Notes: generated by a model from the sequence alone, not told the origin. A stretch of DNA of 64,000 nucleotides from Oscillospiraceae bacterium (GCA_018110985.1 JAGAWT010000002.1:1-64000), one strand, 5' to 3'. Numbered from the stretch's first letter, positions 34,628 to 44,555 are shown. A program made the numbers and translations.

Positions 34628-34813
34628 TTATTCTGTCACGGCTCGCTTTGTCTTTTTAGTCGCTGCTGATACATACGCAGTGACGAACTGTGGTACCCAT
34701 TCCCTGTAAGGGGTAAAAAGCAACCCGCCGTAAATAAGGCACAGTATCAGGGCAGAACGTGCGATCATCCTGTCCCGTTTCTCCTGTTTTCCGGCGCTCT
34801 GCTTTTCTGTCAT
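34628..34813 (-). CDS. Small single-helix membrane protein
   Basis: The 61-residue frame begins with a charged stretch (MTEKQSAGKQEKRDRM), then has a hydrophobic helix of about 18 residues (IARSALILCLIYGGLLF) and ends Lys/Arg-rich. It starts 8 bases after the gpsA stop in the same direction, so it would be the last gene of the der-plsY-gpsA operon. No strong ribosome site or family match is seen. Confidence 0.45.
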   Translation of the reverse strand: MTEKQSAGKQEKRDRMIARSALILCLIYGGLLFTPYREWVPQFVTAYVSAATKKTKRAVTE

Positions 34814-34821
34814 ACCATATC

Positions 34822-35841
34822 TTATTTATCTATATCAGAGGTCATAAGTGCCTCTACTTCGTTTTCGTGCTTTTTGGGTCTTTCCATAAGTACACGCAGA
34901 GCCGCATGAGGATCCACACCCTCGAAGAGCACCTTGTAGCACTGCTCGGTTATGGGCATGACCACGCCTGTCTGCTTTGCAAGCTCATAGGCGGCACGGG
35001 TGCAGAAATAGCCCTCTACCGTACCCACCTGCTTTACGGCTTCCTCCGGGGAGACTCCCTGACCTATGAGTATACCCGCTCTGCGGTTCCTTGAGTGCAT
35101 GGATGTACAGGTAACTATAAGATCGCCTATGCCCGTGAGGCCCGCAAAGGTCTCCGCCTTTCCGCCGAGAGCCATGCCCAGGCGGGTTATCTCCCAGATG
35201 CCCCTTGTCATAAGGGCTGCCTTTGTGTTGTCACCAAAGCCCATGCCGTCGCAAATGCCCGCACAAAGGGCGATTATGTTTTTAAGCGCTCCTCCCAGCT
35301 CACTGCCTACCACATCGCTGTTAAGGTAGACTCTCAGCACCGAGGAGGTCATCACATCCTGTACGAAAGCGGCATCCTTCATATTCTCCGAGGCTGCCGC
35401 AAGGGTGGTGGGCATACCTATGGCGACTTCCTCCGCATGGGAGGGGCCTGTGAGCGCTACCACGCTTTTTCCCAGTTCTTCCTTCAGAAGAACGCTCATC
35501 CTCTTGTATGTTCCTGCCTCAAGTCCCTTTCCGGTGTTGGCTATCACCGTATTCTCTTCTATATACGGAGCCGCCTCACGGGCTACGCTCCTCAAAAAGC
35601 TGACAGGTATGCCGAAGATCACCAGGTCTGCCCCTTTTACGCATGATATATCCGAAGTAAGCGCTATCTTGGGGCTGATATGGACTCCCGGCAGCTTCTG
35701 TCTGTGTTCTCCGTATTTTCTTATGTCCTCTATCTCGCTTTCAAATTTTGACCATACCGTAACATCATTCCCGTTTGAATTGAGCGCCTGTGCAAGGGCA
35801 AGACCGAATCCGCCGGAACCTATAACAGTTATCTTAGCCAT
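34822..35841 (-). CDS. gpsA: Glycerol-3-phosphate dehydrogenase [NAD(P)+]
   Basis: GpsA reduces dihydroxyacetone phosphate to sn-glycerol-3-phosphate for phospholipid synthesis. The 339-residue protein has the Rossmann motif ITVIGSGGFGLALA at the start, VALTGPSHAEEVA near 138 and the catalytic-lysine region ELGGALKNIIALCAGICDG near 182. It follows plsY by 24 bases. GpsA supplies the acyl acceptor that PlsY uses. Confidence 0.96.
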   Translation of the reverse strand: MAKITVIGSGGFGLALAQALNSNGNDVTVWSKFESEIEDIRKYGEHRQKLPGVHISPKIALTSDISCVKGADLVIFGIPVSFLRSVAREAAPYIEENTVIANTGKGLEAGTYKRMSVLLKEELGKSVVALTGPSHAEEVAIGMPTTLAAASENMKDAAFVQDVMTSSVLRVYLNSDVVGSELGGALKNIIALCAGICDGMGFGDNTKAALMTRGIWEITRLGMALGGKAETFAGLTGIGDLIVTCTSMHSRNRRAGILIGQGVSPEEAVKQVGTVEGYFCTRAAYELAKQTGVVMPITEQCYKVLFEGVDPHAALRVLMERPKKHENEVEALMTSDIDK

Positions 35842-35865
35842 AATATACCATCCTTTAACATAAGA

Positions 35866-36525
35866 TCAGGAGTCTTTTTTCTTCTCACCCAGCTTGTTTT
35901 CCGTGCCGTTTCTAAGTCTCTGTATATTGCTGCGGTGCATATAGATGAGCACGGCTGCCTCCAGTGCAGTGCATATCGTGTAGGAAAGCACAGCAGAGAG
36001 AGCCGTATGACGCATGAAGTAATTCATTGCAAATGTCATGGCAACATAGAACAGTGCAGCGGATATAGAGCCTACGGAAACATATTTTGTGGCTGCGGTC
36101 ACTATCGCAAAGAACACTATCACTATAGCAAATGCCGGCGGATCGATGACCAGCAGCACCGAACTGCACACAAGTACACCCTTTCCGCCCTTGAATCCGT
36201 AGTAGAGGGGGAATATATGCCCCAGGACCGCAAAAAGGCCGCAGAAATAGCCCACGAACCTGAGGTCGTAGGTGCCGCCGCTCACAGCGTTCATTATAGC
36301 CTGCGAAACAAGCACAGCCACTACGCCTTTTGCAAGGTCGCCTATAAGGGTGAGCAGGGCAGGGAATTTTCCGTAGCACCTCAGGGTATTGGTAAGCCCT
36401 GCATTCTTGCTGCCGTGCTCCCGTATATCTTCGTTCTTTAACAGCTTTACAACGATTATAGCGGAATTAAGGCTGCCCATCAGGTATGAGATCAGGGCAC
36501 AGACTATAAGCGAAATAAGGATCAT
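35866..36525 (-). CDS. plsY: Acyl-phosphate:glycerol-3-phosphate acyltransferase
   Basis: PlsY transfers acyl groups from acyl-phosphate to glycerol-3-phosphate at the membrane. The 219-residue protein has about five helices and the three loop motifs: YLMGSLNSAII near 14, REHGSKNAGLTNTLR near 35 and LFAVLGHIFPLYYGFKGGKGV near 97. It lies between der and gpsA in the order common in Firmicutes. Confidence 0.95.
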   Translation of the reverse strand: MILISLIVCALISYLMGSLNSAIIVVKLLKNEDIREHGSKNAGLTNTLRCYGKFPALLTLIGDLAKGVVAVLVSQAIMNAVSGGTYDLRFVGYFCGLFAVLGHIFPLYYGFKGGKGVLVCSSVLLVIDPPAFAIVIVFFAIVTAATKYVSVGSISAALFYVAMTFAMNYFMRHTALSAVLSYTICTALEAAVLIYMHRSNIQRLRNGTENKLGEKKKDS

Positions 36526-36564
36526 TTTATCATCACCGAAAAAGTATTTATGGGGAACTGCAGG

Positions 36565-37896
36565 TCACTTTACATCCTGTCTGTCTCTTTCCCGCACCAC
36601 AAAACGCACGGGGGTCCCCGTAAGACCAAAGGTCTTTCTTATCTGATTCTCTATGTAGCGCTGATAGGAGAAGTGGAAAAGATCGCTGCGGTTCACAAAG
36701 ACCACAAAGGTAGGGGGACAGGTAGAGGGCTGGGTGATGTAGTATATCTTCAGCCTTCTGCCCTTGTCGGAGGGAGGCTGCACCCTTGCCACTGCGTAAG
36801 ACAACACATCGTTGAGCATACCGGTAGTAACACGCATATTGTTCTGCTTGTGTACGTCCTTTATAAGCTCAAAGAGCTTGTCTACCCTCTGTCCTGTCTT
36901 TGCGGAAATGAAGATAAACGGAACATAGGACATAAAGGAAAAGCTGTCTGCGAGCTTTGCCTTGTACTCATCCATAGTGTGGGTGTCCTTGTCCACTATA
37001 TCCCATTTGTTCACTGCCACTATGCAGGCTTTTCCCTTTTCGTGGGCATAGCCCGCTATCTTGGAATCCTGCTCTGTAAAACCCTCTGTGCCGTCTATCA
37101 TGATAACAGCCACATCTGCGGTATCTATTGCCATATAGGCACGGAGCACACTGTAATGCTCCACCTTTTCCGTCACCTTGGACTTTCTCCTGATACCTGC
37201 GGTATCCACAAACACATACCTGTCTTCGCCCCTGACAACGATACTGTCCGTAGCATCCCTTGTGGTGCCCGCAATGTCGGACACTATGGCTCTTTCCTCT
37301 CCCGTGATGTAGTTTATGAGAGAGGATTTCCCCGAATTGGGCTTTCCTATGACTGCAACTCTTATCTCCCCATCGTCGGCAGTGTCATCGCTCTCCTGCG
37401 GGAAGTGTCTGTATACCTCATCCAGAAGATCTCCCGTACCGTGACCGTGTTCTGCGGACACCGGAAAGGGATCTCCCAGTCCGAGATTGTAAAATTCGTA
37501 GAATTCCGGCGCCGGGTCTCCGGTGCGGTCGCACTTGTTCACGGCAAGGACTATGGGCTTGCCGGACTTCATGAGCATGGCAGCCACATCGCTGTCATTA
37601 GCTGTGACACCGCATCTGACATCGCAAAGCAGTATGATGACATCTGCCTTGTCTATGGCGATAGCAGCCTGCCGCCTCATCTGTGCAAGTATCATATCGT
37701 CCGTCTTGGGCTCTATGCCGCCTGTGTCCACCAGCATGAACTCACGCCCACGCCACTCACAGCGGCTGTATATCCTGTCTCTTGTAACGCCCGGGGTATC
37801 CTCCACTATGGACAGGCGCTTGCCTATCAGCTTGTTGAAAAGGGTGGATTTACCCGTGTTTGGTCTGCCGACTATGGCAACTATGGGTAGTGACAT
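36565..37896 (-). CDS. der: Ribosome biogenesis GTPase Der (EngA)
   Basis: Der has two tandem GTPase domains and a KH-like domain and acts in 50S assembly. The 443-residue protein shows GRPNTGKSTLFNKL near 9 with DTGG near 57 and NKCD near 118. The second domain has GKPNSGKSSLINYI near 185, DTAGIRRKS near 232 and NKWD near 297. A C-terminal KH-like region from about 350 ends RERDRQDVK. It heads the der-plsY-gpsA run. Confidence 0.97.
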   Translation of the reverse strand: MSLPIVAIVGRPNTGKSTLFNKLIGKRLSIVEDTPGVTRDRIYSRCEWRGREFMLVDTGGIEPKTDDMILAQMRRQAAIAIDKADVIILLCDVRCGVTANDSDVAAMLMKSGKPIVLAVNKCDRTGDPAPEFYEFYNLGLGDPFPVSAEHGHGTGDLLDEVYRHFPQESDDTADDGEIRVAVIGKPNSGKSSLINYITGEERAIVSDIAGTTRDATDSIVVRGEDRYVFVDTAGIRRKSKVTEKVEHYSVLRAYMAIDTADVAVIMIDGTEGFTEQDSKIAGYAHEKGKACIVAVNKWDIVDKDTHTMDEYKAKLADSFSFMSYVPFIFISAKTGQRVDKLFELIKDVHKQNNMRVTTGMLNDVLSYAVARVQPPSDKGRRLKIYYITQPSTCPPTFVVFVNRSDLFHFSYQRYIENQIRKTFGLTGTPVRFVVRERDRQDVK

Positions 37897-38068
37897 AATT
37901 TCTTTCCTTTATTTTAATGATCCGGTATTATTACAATGTTTCCTATGAAAGGGGGAAAAGCTCATATATCCCCGGAACAGCTTGTCCTGCAAGTACAAAT
38001 GGGGTCAGAAAGCAAAAGGATGATGTTTATCAAGACATATAGAAGGTCAGCCTTTACGCTGCTTTCCC

Positions 38069-38320
38069 CTACGATGCATGAAGCACGATGTCGAGGGTAA
38101 GTATCGCTCTGTACACAAAGTACATGAGAAGCCCGTCAAAAAGCATAAGGCCTGCATATATCATATACTGCTTTATGCCCTGTTTCCTCTTTACTGCCTT
38201 TACAAGGGATATGATAAGTATCACAAGCCCGCCCACAGGGGTCACGACAAATGTGACTGCCAGTATGACAGCCAGTGAAACAAGTACCAGACGGATGATA
38301 GCTTTCCCGATGATATCCAT
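38069..38320 (-). CDS. Small two-to-three-helix membrane protein
   Basis: The 83-residue protein has a long N-terminal hydrophobic stretch (about 8-40), a basic loop (KAVKRKQGIKQ) and a second helix near 52-75. No family is recognised. It lies after the rpmF terminator and before der, with AAAGG upstream of the ATG. Confidence 0.5.
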   Translation of the reverse strand: MDIIGKAIIRLVLVSLAVILAVTFVVTPVGGLVILIISLVKAVKRKQGIKQYMIYAGLMLFDGLLMYFVYRAILTLDIVLHAS

Positions 38321-38340
38321 AGGCAGTGACCTTTATCTGT

Positions 38341-38379
38341 CAAACAAAATCGGGCAGAAGGACTTCGACCCCCTGCCCG
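38341..38379 (-). terminator. rpmF terminator
   Basis: A CGGGCAG / CTGCCCG stem followed by ATTTTGTTTG on the minus strand, 7 bases after the rpmF stop. Confidence 0.8.
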
Positions 38380-38385
38380 GTTTCC

Positions 38386-38571
38386 TTACGCATCTTTCTT
38401 AGCTAAAACCTCTACACCCTTGTAGTATCCGCAGTTCTTGCAAACCTTGTGGGGAGGAACGAGCTCACCGCAATGAGAGCATCTCGAAAGTGCAGGAGCA
38501 CTGAGCTTCCATACGGCACTGCGTCTCTTGTCACGCCTTGCTTTGGAAGTCTTTCTCTTTGGTACTGCCAT
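38386..38571 (-). CDS. rpmF: 50S ribosomal protein L32
   Basis: L32 is a small protein of the large subunit near the peptide exit region. The 61-residue protein starts AVPKRKTSKARRDKRRS and carries a zinc-binding Cys4 set (CSHCGE...CKNCGYYKG). It follows yceD by 24 bases, the classical pairing. The zinc-binding form may be subject to zinc-dependent replacement in some bacteria. Confidence 0.97.
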   Translation of the reverse strand: MAVPKRKTSKARRDKRRSAVWKLSAPALSRCSHCGELVPPHKVCKNCGYYKGVEVLAKKDA

Positions 38572-38595
38572 CTATCAGCACCTCCTTTGGTTCTT

Positions 38596-39042
38596 TTATG
38601 GCATTTCACACCCGCAGCCGCCTTCGTTGAGATCGGCACCGCACACAGGGCAAAGCCCCTTGCAGTCCTCCCTGCACAAAAACTTCAGCGGCATTTCAAG
38701 CAATATGTCGGTAAGAGCAGTTTCACTCATATCCAGCACACCGCCCGGGGCAGTTATGAAGTCATCGTTACCGGTATCGTTTTCTCGCACCAGAACGTGC
38801 TCAAAGTGATGTTCTTCTTTCAGTTCAAGCTCTTTAAGACACCGTGCGCACTGCACCCTTACGGAAGAATGGGCGGTGTATTCCATCATCACCACGCCCA
38901 CCTTGTTTGAAACAAGCATTTTCAGGGGCACTGCTTCGGTGAAAGTCACACCCTTGAGACCTTGAAGCTCCTCTAAAGGGATAGTCTCCTCATAGGTGTA
39001 TTCACCGGGGTAGTCAAAAGCTTTACTGACATTTATCGTCAT
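38596..39042 (-). CDS. yceD: YceD family protein (DUF177)
   Basis: YceD is a small protein almost always encoded upstream of rpmF and implicated in 23S rRNA maturation in some bacteria. The 148-residue protein has RVQCARCLKELELK near 82 and a C-terminal cysteine cluster (CREDCKGLCPVCGADLNEGGCGC), typical of the family. The start at 39042 has GGGAGG 6 bases upstream. The longer frame to 39108 would cover the promoter. Confidence 0.92.
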   Translation of the reverse strand: MTINVSKAFDYPGEYTYEETIPLEELQGLKGVTFTEAVPLKMLVSNKVGVVMMEYTAHSSVRVQCARCLKELELKEEHHFEHVLVRENDTGNDDFITAPGGVLDMSETALTDILLEMPLKFLCREDCKGLCPVCGADLNEGGCGCEMP

Positions 39043-39079
39043 GGGGTACCTCCCAAGCGACATTTTAACACAGTTATTT

Positions 39080-39108
39080 ATTGTATCACAAAAAAACTGT
39101 GATGTCAA
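39080..39108 (-). promoter_or_regulatory. yceD-rpmF promoter with an inverted repeat in the spacer
   Basis: Minus-strand TTGACA (39103-39108) and TACAAT (39080-39085), 17 bases apart. The spacer is TCACA-N7-TGTGA, a perfect inverted repeat that could serve as an operator. Confidence 0.75.
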
Positions 39109-39123
39109 TAGTTTTCTTAAAAT

Positions 39124-39531
39124 TTACTTCTCGTACTTCTTGACACTGTCGGGAAGGTCTGCCTTATCCGCAGAAACCGTGAACACAACATTGACATCTT
39201 CGCCGGTGAGCTTGTCGATTTTTGCCAGAAGAGCGCCCAGAGCCTCGAAATCCTGACCGCCCACCTTGAGGATGGAATCAACGAAGATATCCTTTATGTC
39301 GTAGTTTCCGGCAAGAAGACCTGCTACCAGACCGTAGAAAGACTCATAGGAGTAGATGCTGTTCTCATCGGTGCTGACGATCCTGACACTGTGAGGGATA
39401 TCGTAGCGCAGCTTGTCGTTCTTGTCAACGCACACTACATAACCGTCAGTGTTCTTGGATGCGGCATTTATCTGGTCTATAAGGATCTTGGTCTTGCCGG
39501 AGCCCTTGTTGCCTGTAATGATCTTTACCAT
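39124..39531 (-). CDS. Small P-loop NTPase-like protein
   Basis: The 135-residue protein has a Walker A motif at the start (IITGNKGSGKTKIL, residues 4-17) and a possible Walker B-like IKDIFVDSILKVGG near 80. It lacks further recognisable motifs and is too short for a kinase or helicase of known type. It lies 37 bases after pgi. Its role is unknown. Confidence 0.7.
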   Translation of the reverse strand: MVKIITGNKGSGKTKILIDQINAASKNTDGYVVCVDKNDKLRYDIPHSVRIVSTDENSIYSYESFYGLVAGLLAGNYDIKDIFVDSILKVGGQDFEALGALLAKIDKLTGEDVNVVFTVSADKADLPDSVKKYEK

Positions 39532-39568
39532 AGTAATTCCTCCGTGTGACAGCTTGGCTGTCGTTTAT

Positions 39569-40909
39569 TTATTTACCGAGCTTTGCCTCTAAGGCTGCCT
39601 TTGCGTCCTCATAACCGGGCTTGCCCAGAAGAGCGAACATATTCTTCTTGTAGCTTTCAACGCCGGGCTGATCGAAGGGGTTTACTCCCAGCATATAGCC
39701 GCTTACGGCGCAGGCCTTCTCAAAGAAGTAGATCATGTAGCCCAGGGTGTACTCGGAAGTATCCTCCGCCTCTATGATGATGTTGGGCACGCCGCCCTCG
39801 GTGTGGGCAAGCACTGTGCCTTCAAGTGCACGCCTGTTGACCACGGACATCTCCTGAGAGGACAGGAAGTTCAGGCCGTCAAGGTTGGCGGGATCGGGTT
39901 CGATGAACCTGTCGGATGCGGGCTTCTTTATATCCACGACCGTTTCAAACATAACTCTTGAACCGTCCTGTATGAACTGACCCATAGAGTGGAGGTCGGT
40001 GGAGAAGATGCAGGATGCAGGGAAAAGTCCCTTGTTGTCCTTGCCTTCGCTCTCGCCGAAAAGCTGCTTGAACCACTCTGCCATCATTGCAAAGGAGGGC
40101 TCGTAGGATACGAGGAGCTCTACGCTCTTGCCCTTTCTGTAAAGGATGTTGCGCAGTGCCGCATATTTCAGGATATCGTTCTCCGCAAAGGGAGCAGAGG
40201 ACTCCTTCTGTGCAGCGGCAGCACCTGCCATCAGCTTGTCTATGTCTGCACCGGAAACTGCAATGGGGAGCAGTCCCACAGCGGTGAGAACGGAGTAGCG
40301 GCCTCCCACGTCATCGGGGATGACGAAAGTCTCATAGCCTTCCTTGTCGGAAAGCTCCTTGAGAGTTCCCCTTGCCTTGTCGGTGGTGGCGTAGATCCTG
40401 CCCTTGGCACCCTCCTTGCCGTACTTGTCCTCAAGGAGCTTCTTGAAGATCCTGAAAGCAAGAGCAGGCTCTGTGGTGGTGCCGGACTTGGAAATGACAT
40501 TTACGGAGAAATCCTTGCCGTCAACGATGGATATGACATCATTGAGGTATGCGGGGGAAATGCTGTTGCCCACATAGTAAATGTCGGGGGTGTCCTTTTT
40601 AAGAGAATTGTAAAGGGGAGAGCTGAGATACTCTATAGCTGCCCTTGCTCCCAGATAAGAGCCGCCTATACCGATGACGATAAGCACCTGTGAATCGGAC
40701 TTTATCTTCTCCGCAGCCTTCTTTATACGGTCAAACTCTTCCTTGTCATAGTCCACAGGGAGAGAAGTCCAGCCGAGGAAATCCTTTCCTTCACCGCTCT
40801 TTTCATCGAGTACCTTTGCAGCAAGCTCTGCCTGGCGTGCGGCAGCACAGAGTTCGTGCTCACCCACAGATCCGCTCAGATATGCTGTATTTAACCTAAT
40901 CGGTGCCAT
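39569..40909 (-). CDS. pgi: Glucose-6-phosphate isomerase
   Basis: Pgi interconverts glucose-6-phosphate and fructose-6-phosphate. The 446-residue protein is of the bacterial Firmicutes type: [14 protein letters not shown] near 80, [16 protein letters not shown] near 135, [17 protein letters not shown] near 200, catalytic Glu in [10 protein letters not shown] near 275, and [16 protein letters not shown] near the end. The start at 40909 has GGAGG upstream. The promoter is at 40967-40995. Confidence 0.96.
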   Translation of the reverse strand: MAPIRLNTAYLSGSVGEHELCAAARQAELAAKVLDEKSGEGKDFLGWTSLPVDYDKEEFDRIKKAAEKIKSDSQVLIVIGIGGSYLGARAAIEYLSSPLYNSLKKDTPDIYYVGNSISPAYLNDVISIVDGKDFSVNVISKSGTTTEPALAFRIFKKLLEDKYGKEGAKGRIYATTDKARGTLKELSDKEGYETFVIPDDVGGRYSVLTAVGLLPIAVSGADIDKLMAGAAAAQKESSAPFAENDILKYAALRNILYRKGKSVELLVSYEPSFAMMAEWFKQLFGESEGKDNKGLFPASCIFSTDLHSMGQFIQDGSRVMFETVVDIKKPASDRFIEPDPANLDGLNFLSSQEMSVVNRRALEGTVLAHTEGGVPNIIIEAEDTSEYTLGYMIYFFEKACAVSGYMLGVNPFDQPGVESYKKNMFALLGKPGYEDAKAALEAKLGK

Positions 40910-40966
40910 TTCATGAAACCTCCCGTGCCGAGCGTAAGAACGCAGCACATATTTTGATACATAATC

Positions 40967-40995
40967 ATTTTACTATAAAATGATACGATTTTCAA
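40967..40995 (-). promoter_or_regulatory. pgi promoter
   Basis: Minus-strand TTGAAA (40990-40995) and TAAAAT (40967-40972) with a 17-base spacer, about 58 bases upstream of pgi. Confidence 0.7.
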
Positions 40996-41090
40996 TATAT
41001 TTTTCAAATAGTCAGAAAAATTCTATTATTTTTGTCTATATCTCACAAATATCGTAAGGAATATTTGTCACACTTTTTGTGCCGATTCCA

Positions 41091-41504
41091 TCAGGTGGCA
41101 GGCGCTAAAGGCAGGCAATCCTTCGTTTCGCACTGCATACACTTTTCGATATGCTCCTTGAGCCTGTCAAAGGATTCCTTGCTGATATCATGTTCCAGCT
41201 TGCAGGCATCATCTGCGGCAGTCTCCTTCTCAACGCCAAGGTCGGTGAGCCAGTCCGTCAGCACTATATGCCTTTCGTAGATGCTCTCCGCCACGATGCG
41301 CCCTGCCTCTGTAAAGCTGATAAACCCGTCTGCATCGATATTTATGAAGCCTCCGTCCTTCAAAAGACCCACTGCCCTGCTGACACTGGGCTTCGAGACA
41401 TGAAGCTCTCTTGCAATGTCTACCGAGCGCACCTCTCCGGCTCTGTTGCGAACAACAAGTATAGCCTCCAGATAATCCTCGCCCGATCTTCTCAGCTTCT
41501 GCAT
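41091..41504 (-). CDS. DtxR/MntR-family metal-dependent regulator
   Basis: The 137-residue protein has the family layout: winged helix with RSGEDYLEAILVV at the start and VRSVDIARELHVSKPSVSRAV near 26, then a dimerisation/metal domain (YERHIVLTDWL near 77 and CKLEHDISKESFDRL near 103, containing typical His/Glu ligands). It ends with a CMQCETKDC cysteine cluster. Such proteins repress Mn or Fe uptake genes. No transporter is adjacent, so the target is unknown. The start at 41504 has AAAGGCGG upstream. Confidence 0.9.
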   Translation of the reverse strand: MQKLRRSGEDYLEAILVVRNRAGEVRSVDIARELHVSKPSVSRAVGLLKDGGFINIDADGFISFTEAGRIVAESIYERHIVLTDWLTDLGVEKETAADDACKLEHDISKESFDRLKEHIEKCMQCETKDCLPLAPAT

Positions 41505-41632
41505 AAATTCCGCCTTTCTAACCTTCAAAGGTGTCCGTTTGCTTATCCCGATCCACAGCCGATGTACAGGCAAAGCGCTGTAATACCGGCTTTTCCTTTA
41601 CTGCCGCCCGTGGCGTGTGGGAATAAACAGCA

Positions 41633-42862
41633 TCATTCCTCCGGAGCAAACTCCGTGTAATCGTCATCAGCCGCTATGTCTATATTGATGTCGGGGTAAT
41701 CCTCACCGCCGGAGGAACTGCCGTCCTCCTCGTTCAGCAAAGCATCAAGCTCCCCGTTCTCCGCAGCCTTTTCCGCCGCCTTATTCTTCGCCTTTTCCTC
41801 CTGGATCTTGTCGGACATGGCTTTCTGAGCCTCATCCTTCATCTCGATTATCTTATCCTCTATCTCACTGAGGGTGTCGGGATTGTCCGCAAGGTATTTC
41901 TTGGCAGCCTCACGCCCCTGACCTATCTTGGCTCCCTCATAGCTGAACCAGGCGCCCGATTTCTTGACTATCTTCAGGTCAACTGCAATGTCGATTACCT
42001 CGCCCATGCGGTCGATGCCCTTTCCGTAGATGATATCGAACTCGCACTCCTTGAAGGGAGGCGCCACCTTGTTCTTCTTGACGGTGCACTTGGTGATATT
42101 TCCCACCACGCTGTCACCTATCTTAATCTTCTGACCTGCGCTCACCTGTATCCTGACGGAGCTGTAGAATTTAAGGGCTCTGCCGCCGGGAGTGACCTCC
42201 GGGTTTCCGTAGGATATGCCTATCTTCTCTCTTACCTGATTGATGAAAATAGCAACGCAGCTTGTCCTTGAAATAACAGATGTGAGCTTTCTCATCGCCT
42301 GTGACATGAGTCTTGCAAGCATTCCCACATGGGAATCTCCCATGGCACCGTCTATCTCGCTCTTGGTAGTAAGGGCTGCAACAGAGTCCACAACTATCAT
42401 GTCGATAGCTCCCGAGCGCACCAGCTCCTCTGTTATGTCCAGAGCCTGCTCGCCGCTGTCGGGCTGTGACACCAGCATATTGTCTATATCCACGCCCAGA
42501 GCCTTTGCGTATACGGGATCAAGAGCGTGCTCCACATCTATGAAGGCTACCTCTCCGCCCCTCTTCTGAGCCTCTGCGATACAGTGGAGGGCAAGAGTGG
42601 TCTTTCCGGAGCTCTCCGCACCGAACAGCTCTATTATCCTGCCCTTGGGGAGACCTCCCACGCCCAGAGCCATATCAAGGGTCATGGAGCCGGTGGGTAT
42701 AACATCAACTGCTGCCGTGGGAACGGCGCCCAGACGCATTACCGCACCCTTTCCGTAGTTTTTCTCTATATGAGCCAGAGCCGCTTCAAGAGCAGCCTTT
42801 TTCTCGTCATCCGTCACCTTTCTGACGGGTACAGCTCTTTCCTTTTTCTTCTTATCTGCCAT
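41633..42862 (-). CDS. recA: Recombinase A
   Basis: RecA forms filaments on single-stranded DNA, drives strand exchange and activates the SOS response. The 409-residue protein has Walker [11 protein letters not shown] near 85, Walker B VDSVAALT near 165, loop 1 and 2 regions, and [15 protein letters not shown] near 325. The C-terminal tail of about 70 residues is Glu/Asp/Ala-rich, longer than E. coli RecA. The start at 42862 has GAGGTCGG upstream and MADKKKKE, typical of Firmicutes. The frame upstream to 42958 lacks a ribosome site. Confidence 0.97.
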   Translation of the reverse strand: MADKKKKERAVPVRKVTDDEKKAALEAALAHIEKNYGKGAVMRLGAVPTAAVDVIPTGSMTLDMALGVGGLPKGRIIELFGAESSGKTTLALHCIAEAQKRGGEVAFIDVEHALDPVYAKALGVDIDNMLVSQPDSGEQALDITEELVRSGAIDMIVVDSVAALTTKSEIDGAMGDSHVGMLARLMSQAMRKLTSVISRTSCVAIFINQVREKIGISYGNPEVTPGGRALKFYSSVRIQVSAGQKIKIGDSVVGNITKCTVKKNKVAPPFKECEFDIIYGKGIDRMGEVIDIAVDLKIVKKSGAWFSYEGAKIGQGREAAKKYLADNPDTLSEIEDKIIEMKDEAQKAMSDKIQEEKAKNKAAEKAAENGELDALLNEEDGSSSGGEDYPDINIDIAADDDYTEFAPEE

Positions 42863-42932
42863 TGTTCCGACCTCGTTCTTTGGTTGGTTTTCGTTAATAC
42901 TGTATATACTCTCTGCCCCGCCATGCTGCCCA

Positions 42933-43301
42933 TCAGCTGCCGGAGTGGATATAATCATCCATGCTCAGGTGCTCCGAGGCAAGGCTCAGAGCCCTCTGAT
43001 GCCGCTGCTCCGCCCTGTCGGGGGCATCCTCCGAAGCCTTGTATTCATCTTCAAGGCTTTTGAGCATCTCGTCGTAGCCCTCCTGTGTAAGAGGATATTC
43101 CCTGTGAGTGCTCTCCTCTGTGCGGTCAAGGCAGTTCATGCCCTTCCAGGTGTAGAGATTCAGGACATTACCACCCTCTCTCTTTTCGGGCACCACCTTG
43201 TAGTTCAGATCCTTTTCGCCCGCACTGCCGGAAAAGATCCCGAAAACGCTGAATACGAAAAACTTTGGTATCTCCAGATACTCCGATGCGGATGAACGCA
43301 A
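42933..43301 (-). CDS. Hypothetical protein upstream of recA
   Basis: The 122-residue frame starts at TTG with AGAGGTG 5 bases upstream. It has a short hydrophobic patch near the N-terminus ([13 protein letters not shown]), then a beta-like [18 protein letters not shown], and a charged helical C-terminus. No family is recognised. It lies between the aminotransferase gene (30 bases upstream) and recA (about 70 bases downstream), so it is probably co-transcribed. Confidence 0.55.
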   Translation of the reverse strand: MRSSASEYLEIPKFFVFSVFGIFSGSAGEKDLNYKVVPEKREGGNVLNLYTWKGMNCLDRTEESTHREYPLTQEGYDEMLKSLEDEYKASEDAPDRAEQRHQRALSLASEHLSMDDYIHSGS

Positions 43302-43331
43302 GATATCACCTCTTTCACGGACATTTACGCC

Positions 43332-44510
43332 TTATCCCAGCAGCCTTCCCAGTATCTCACAGCCCTTGACAAGCTGTTCGTCGGTGGGAGTGGAGAAATT
43401 CATCCTGAAGGAATTGGTGCTGTCCTTGGGAGAGCAAAGGAACGCCGTTCCGGGCACCACAGCCACACCCTGTGCGGGAGCCTGCCTGCAGAATTCAAGC
43501 ATATCTATCCTGTCCGGAAGGTCTGCCCATATGAAAAGTCCTCCCTGAGGCTTGGTGACCTTCACATCCTTCGGGAAATACTTCTCTATCGCATCCGCCA
43601 TTATGCGGTACTTTCTGCGGTAGATATCCCTGAGCTTCGAAAGGTGGCTGTCAAAGTCCGTTTCCGTCAGCAGCCTGTGACATATCATCTGTGCCAGTAT
43701 GTTGGAATGTACATCGGACACCTGCTTGCAGACCACTATCTTTGAGATTATCTCGGGAGCAGCGCTCACATAGCCCACTCTCATTCCCGGAGAGATTATC
43801 TTTGAAAAGCTACCCGCATAAATAACTCTTCCCTCTTTGTCAAGGGATTTTATGGTAGGGATGTCCTCACCCTCAAAACGCAGCTCCCCGTAGGGGTCGT
43901 CCTCTATTATCACGAAATCCAGCTCGCACGCCAGTTCATAAAGCTCCCTGCGGCGCTTGGCAGTCATGCACTTTCCCGTAGGGTTCTGGAAGTTGGGTAT
44001 CACATAAACGAGCTTTACATTCGGCTCTCTCTTTACAGCATCTCTCAGCTTCTCTATGCTGATGCCCTCCTCATCCATCTCAACTCCGACAAGATTGGCA
44101 TTGTATGAGCGGAAGGCGTTGAGGCACCCTACAAAGCTGGGAGATTCAGCGATTATTGTGTCTCCCTCGTTGAGGAAGGACTTGCAGGAAAGCTCCGTTG
44201 CCTGCTGTCCGCCGGAGGTGATGATGACCTCATCCTTTCCCTCGATGTAGGATCCTTTCTTTGCAAGCCTTGCCTTCACATCCTCACGGAGAGGCACATA
44301 TCCCTCGGTGATGCTGTATTGAAGGGCAGCTATGGGATCTGCTGAGAGTATCTCACCCGTTATGCGCTTTATATCCTCAACAGGGAAAGCATCGGGGGCG
44401 GGATTTCCTGCCGCAAAGGATATTATCCCCGGAACAGAGGTCATTTTAAGTATCTCTCTGATGGCAGAGGGCTTCAGATTTGAGACTTTTTCGGAAAACT
44501 TGTATTCCAT
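43332..44510 (-). CDS. PLP-dependent aminotransferase (class I/II, 2-aminoadipate/MocR-like)
   Basis: The 392-residue protein has the fold type I aminotransferase pattern of the LysN/AraT-like group: ISFAAGNPAPDAFPVEDI near 30, ITSGGQQATELSCKSFLNEGD near 97, VIPNFQNPTG near 170, DDPYGELRF near 205 and the PLP lysine in AGSFSKIISPGMRVGY near 235. There is no N-terminal GntR domain. The substrate is probably a branched, aromatic or aminoadipate-type amino acid, but it cannot be fixed. Confidence 0.88.
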   Translation of the reverse strand: MEYKFSEKVSNLKPSAIREILKMTSVPGIISFAAGNPAPDAFPVEDIKRITGEILSADPIAALQYSITEGYVPLREDVKARLAKKGSYIEGKDEVIITSGGQQATELSCKSFLNEGDTIIAESPSFVGCLNAFRSYNANLVGVEMDEEGISIEKLRDAVKREPNVKLVYVIPNFQNPTGKCMTAKRRRELYELACELDFVIIEDDPYGELRFEGEDIPTIKSLDKEGRVIYAGSFSKIISPGMRVGYVSAAPEIISKIVVCKQVSDVHSNILAQMICHRLLTETDFDSHLSKLRDIYRRKYRIMADAIEKYFPKDVKVTKPQGGLFIWADLPDRIDMLEFCRQAPAQGVAVVPGTAFLCSPKDSTNSFRMNFSTPTDEQLVKGCEILGRLLG

Positions 44511-44555
44511 AGAGCTTGACTTCTTTCTGATATGATCTAAACTTATGTGATGAAA

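Noticed and set aside
36550..37890. 446-codon plus-strand frame over der
   Set aside because: Mirrors der codon for codon on the other strand; der is certain.
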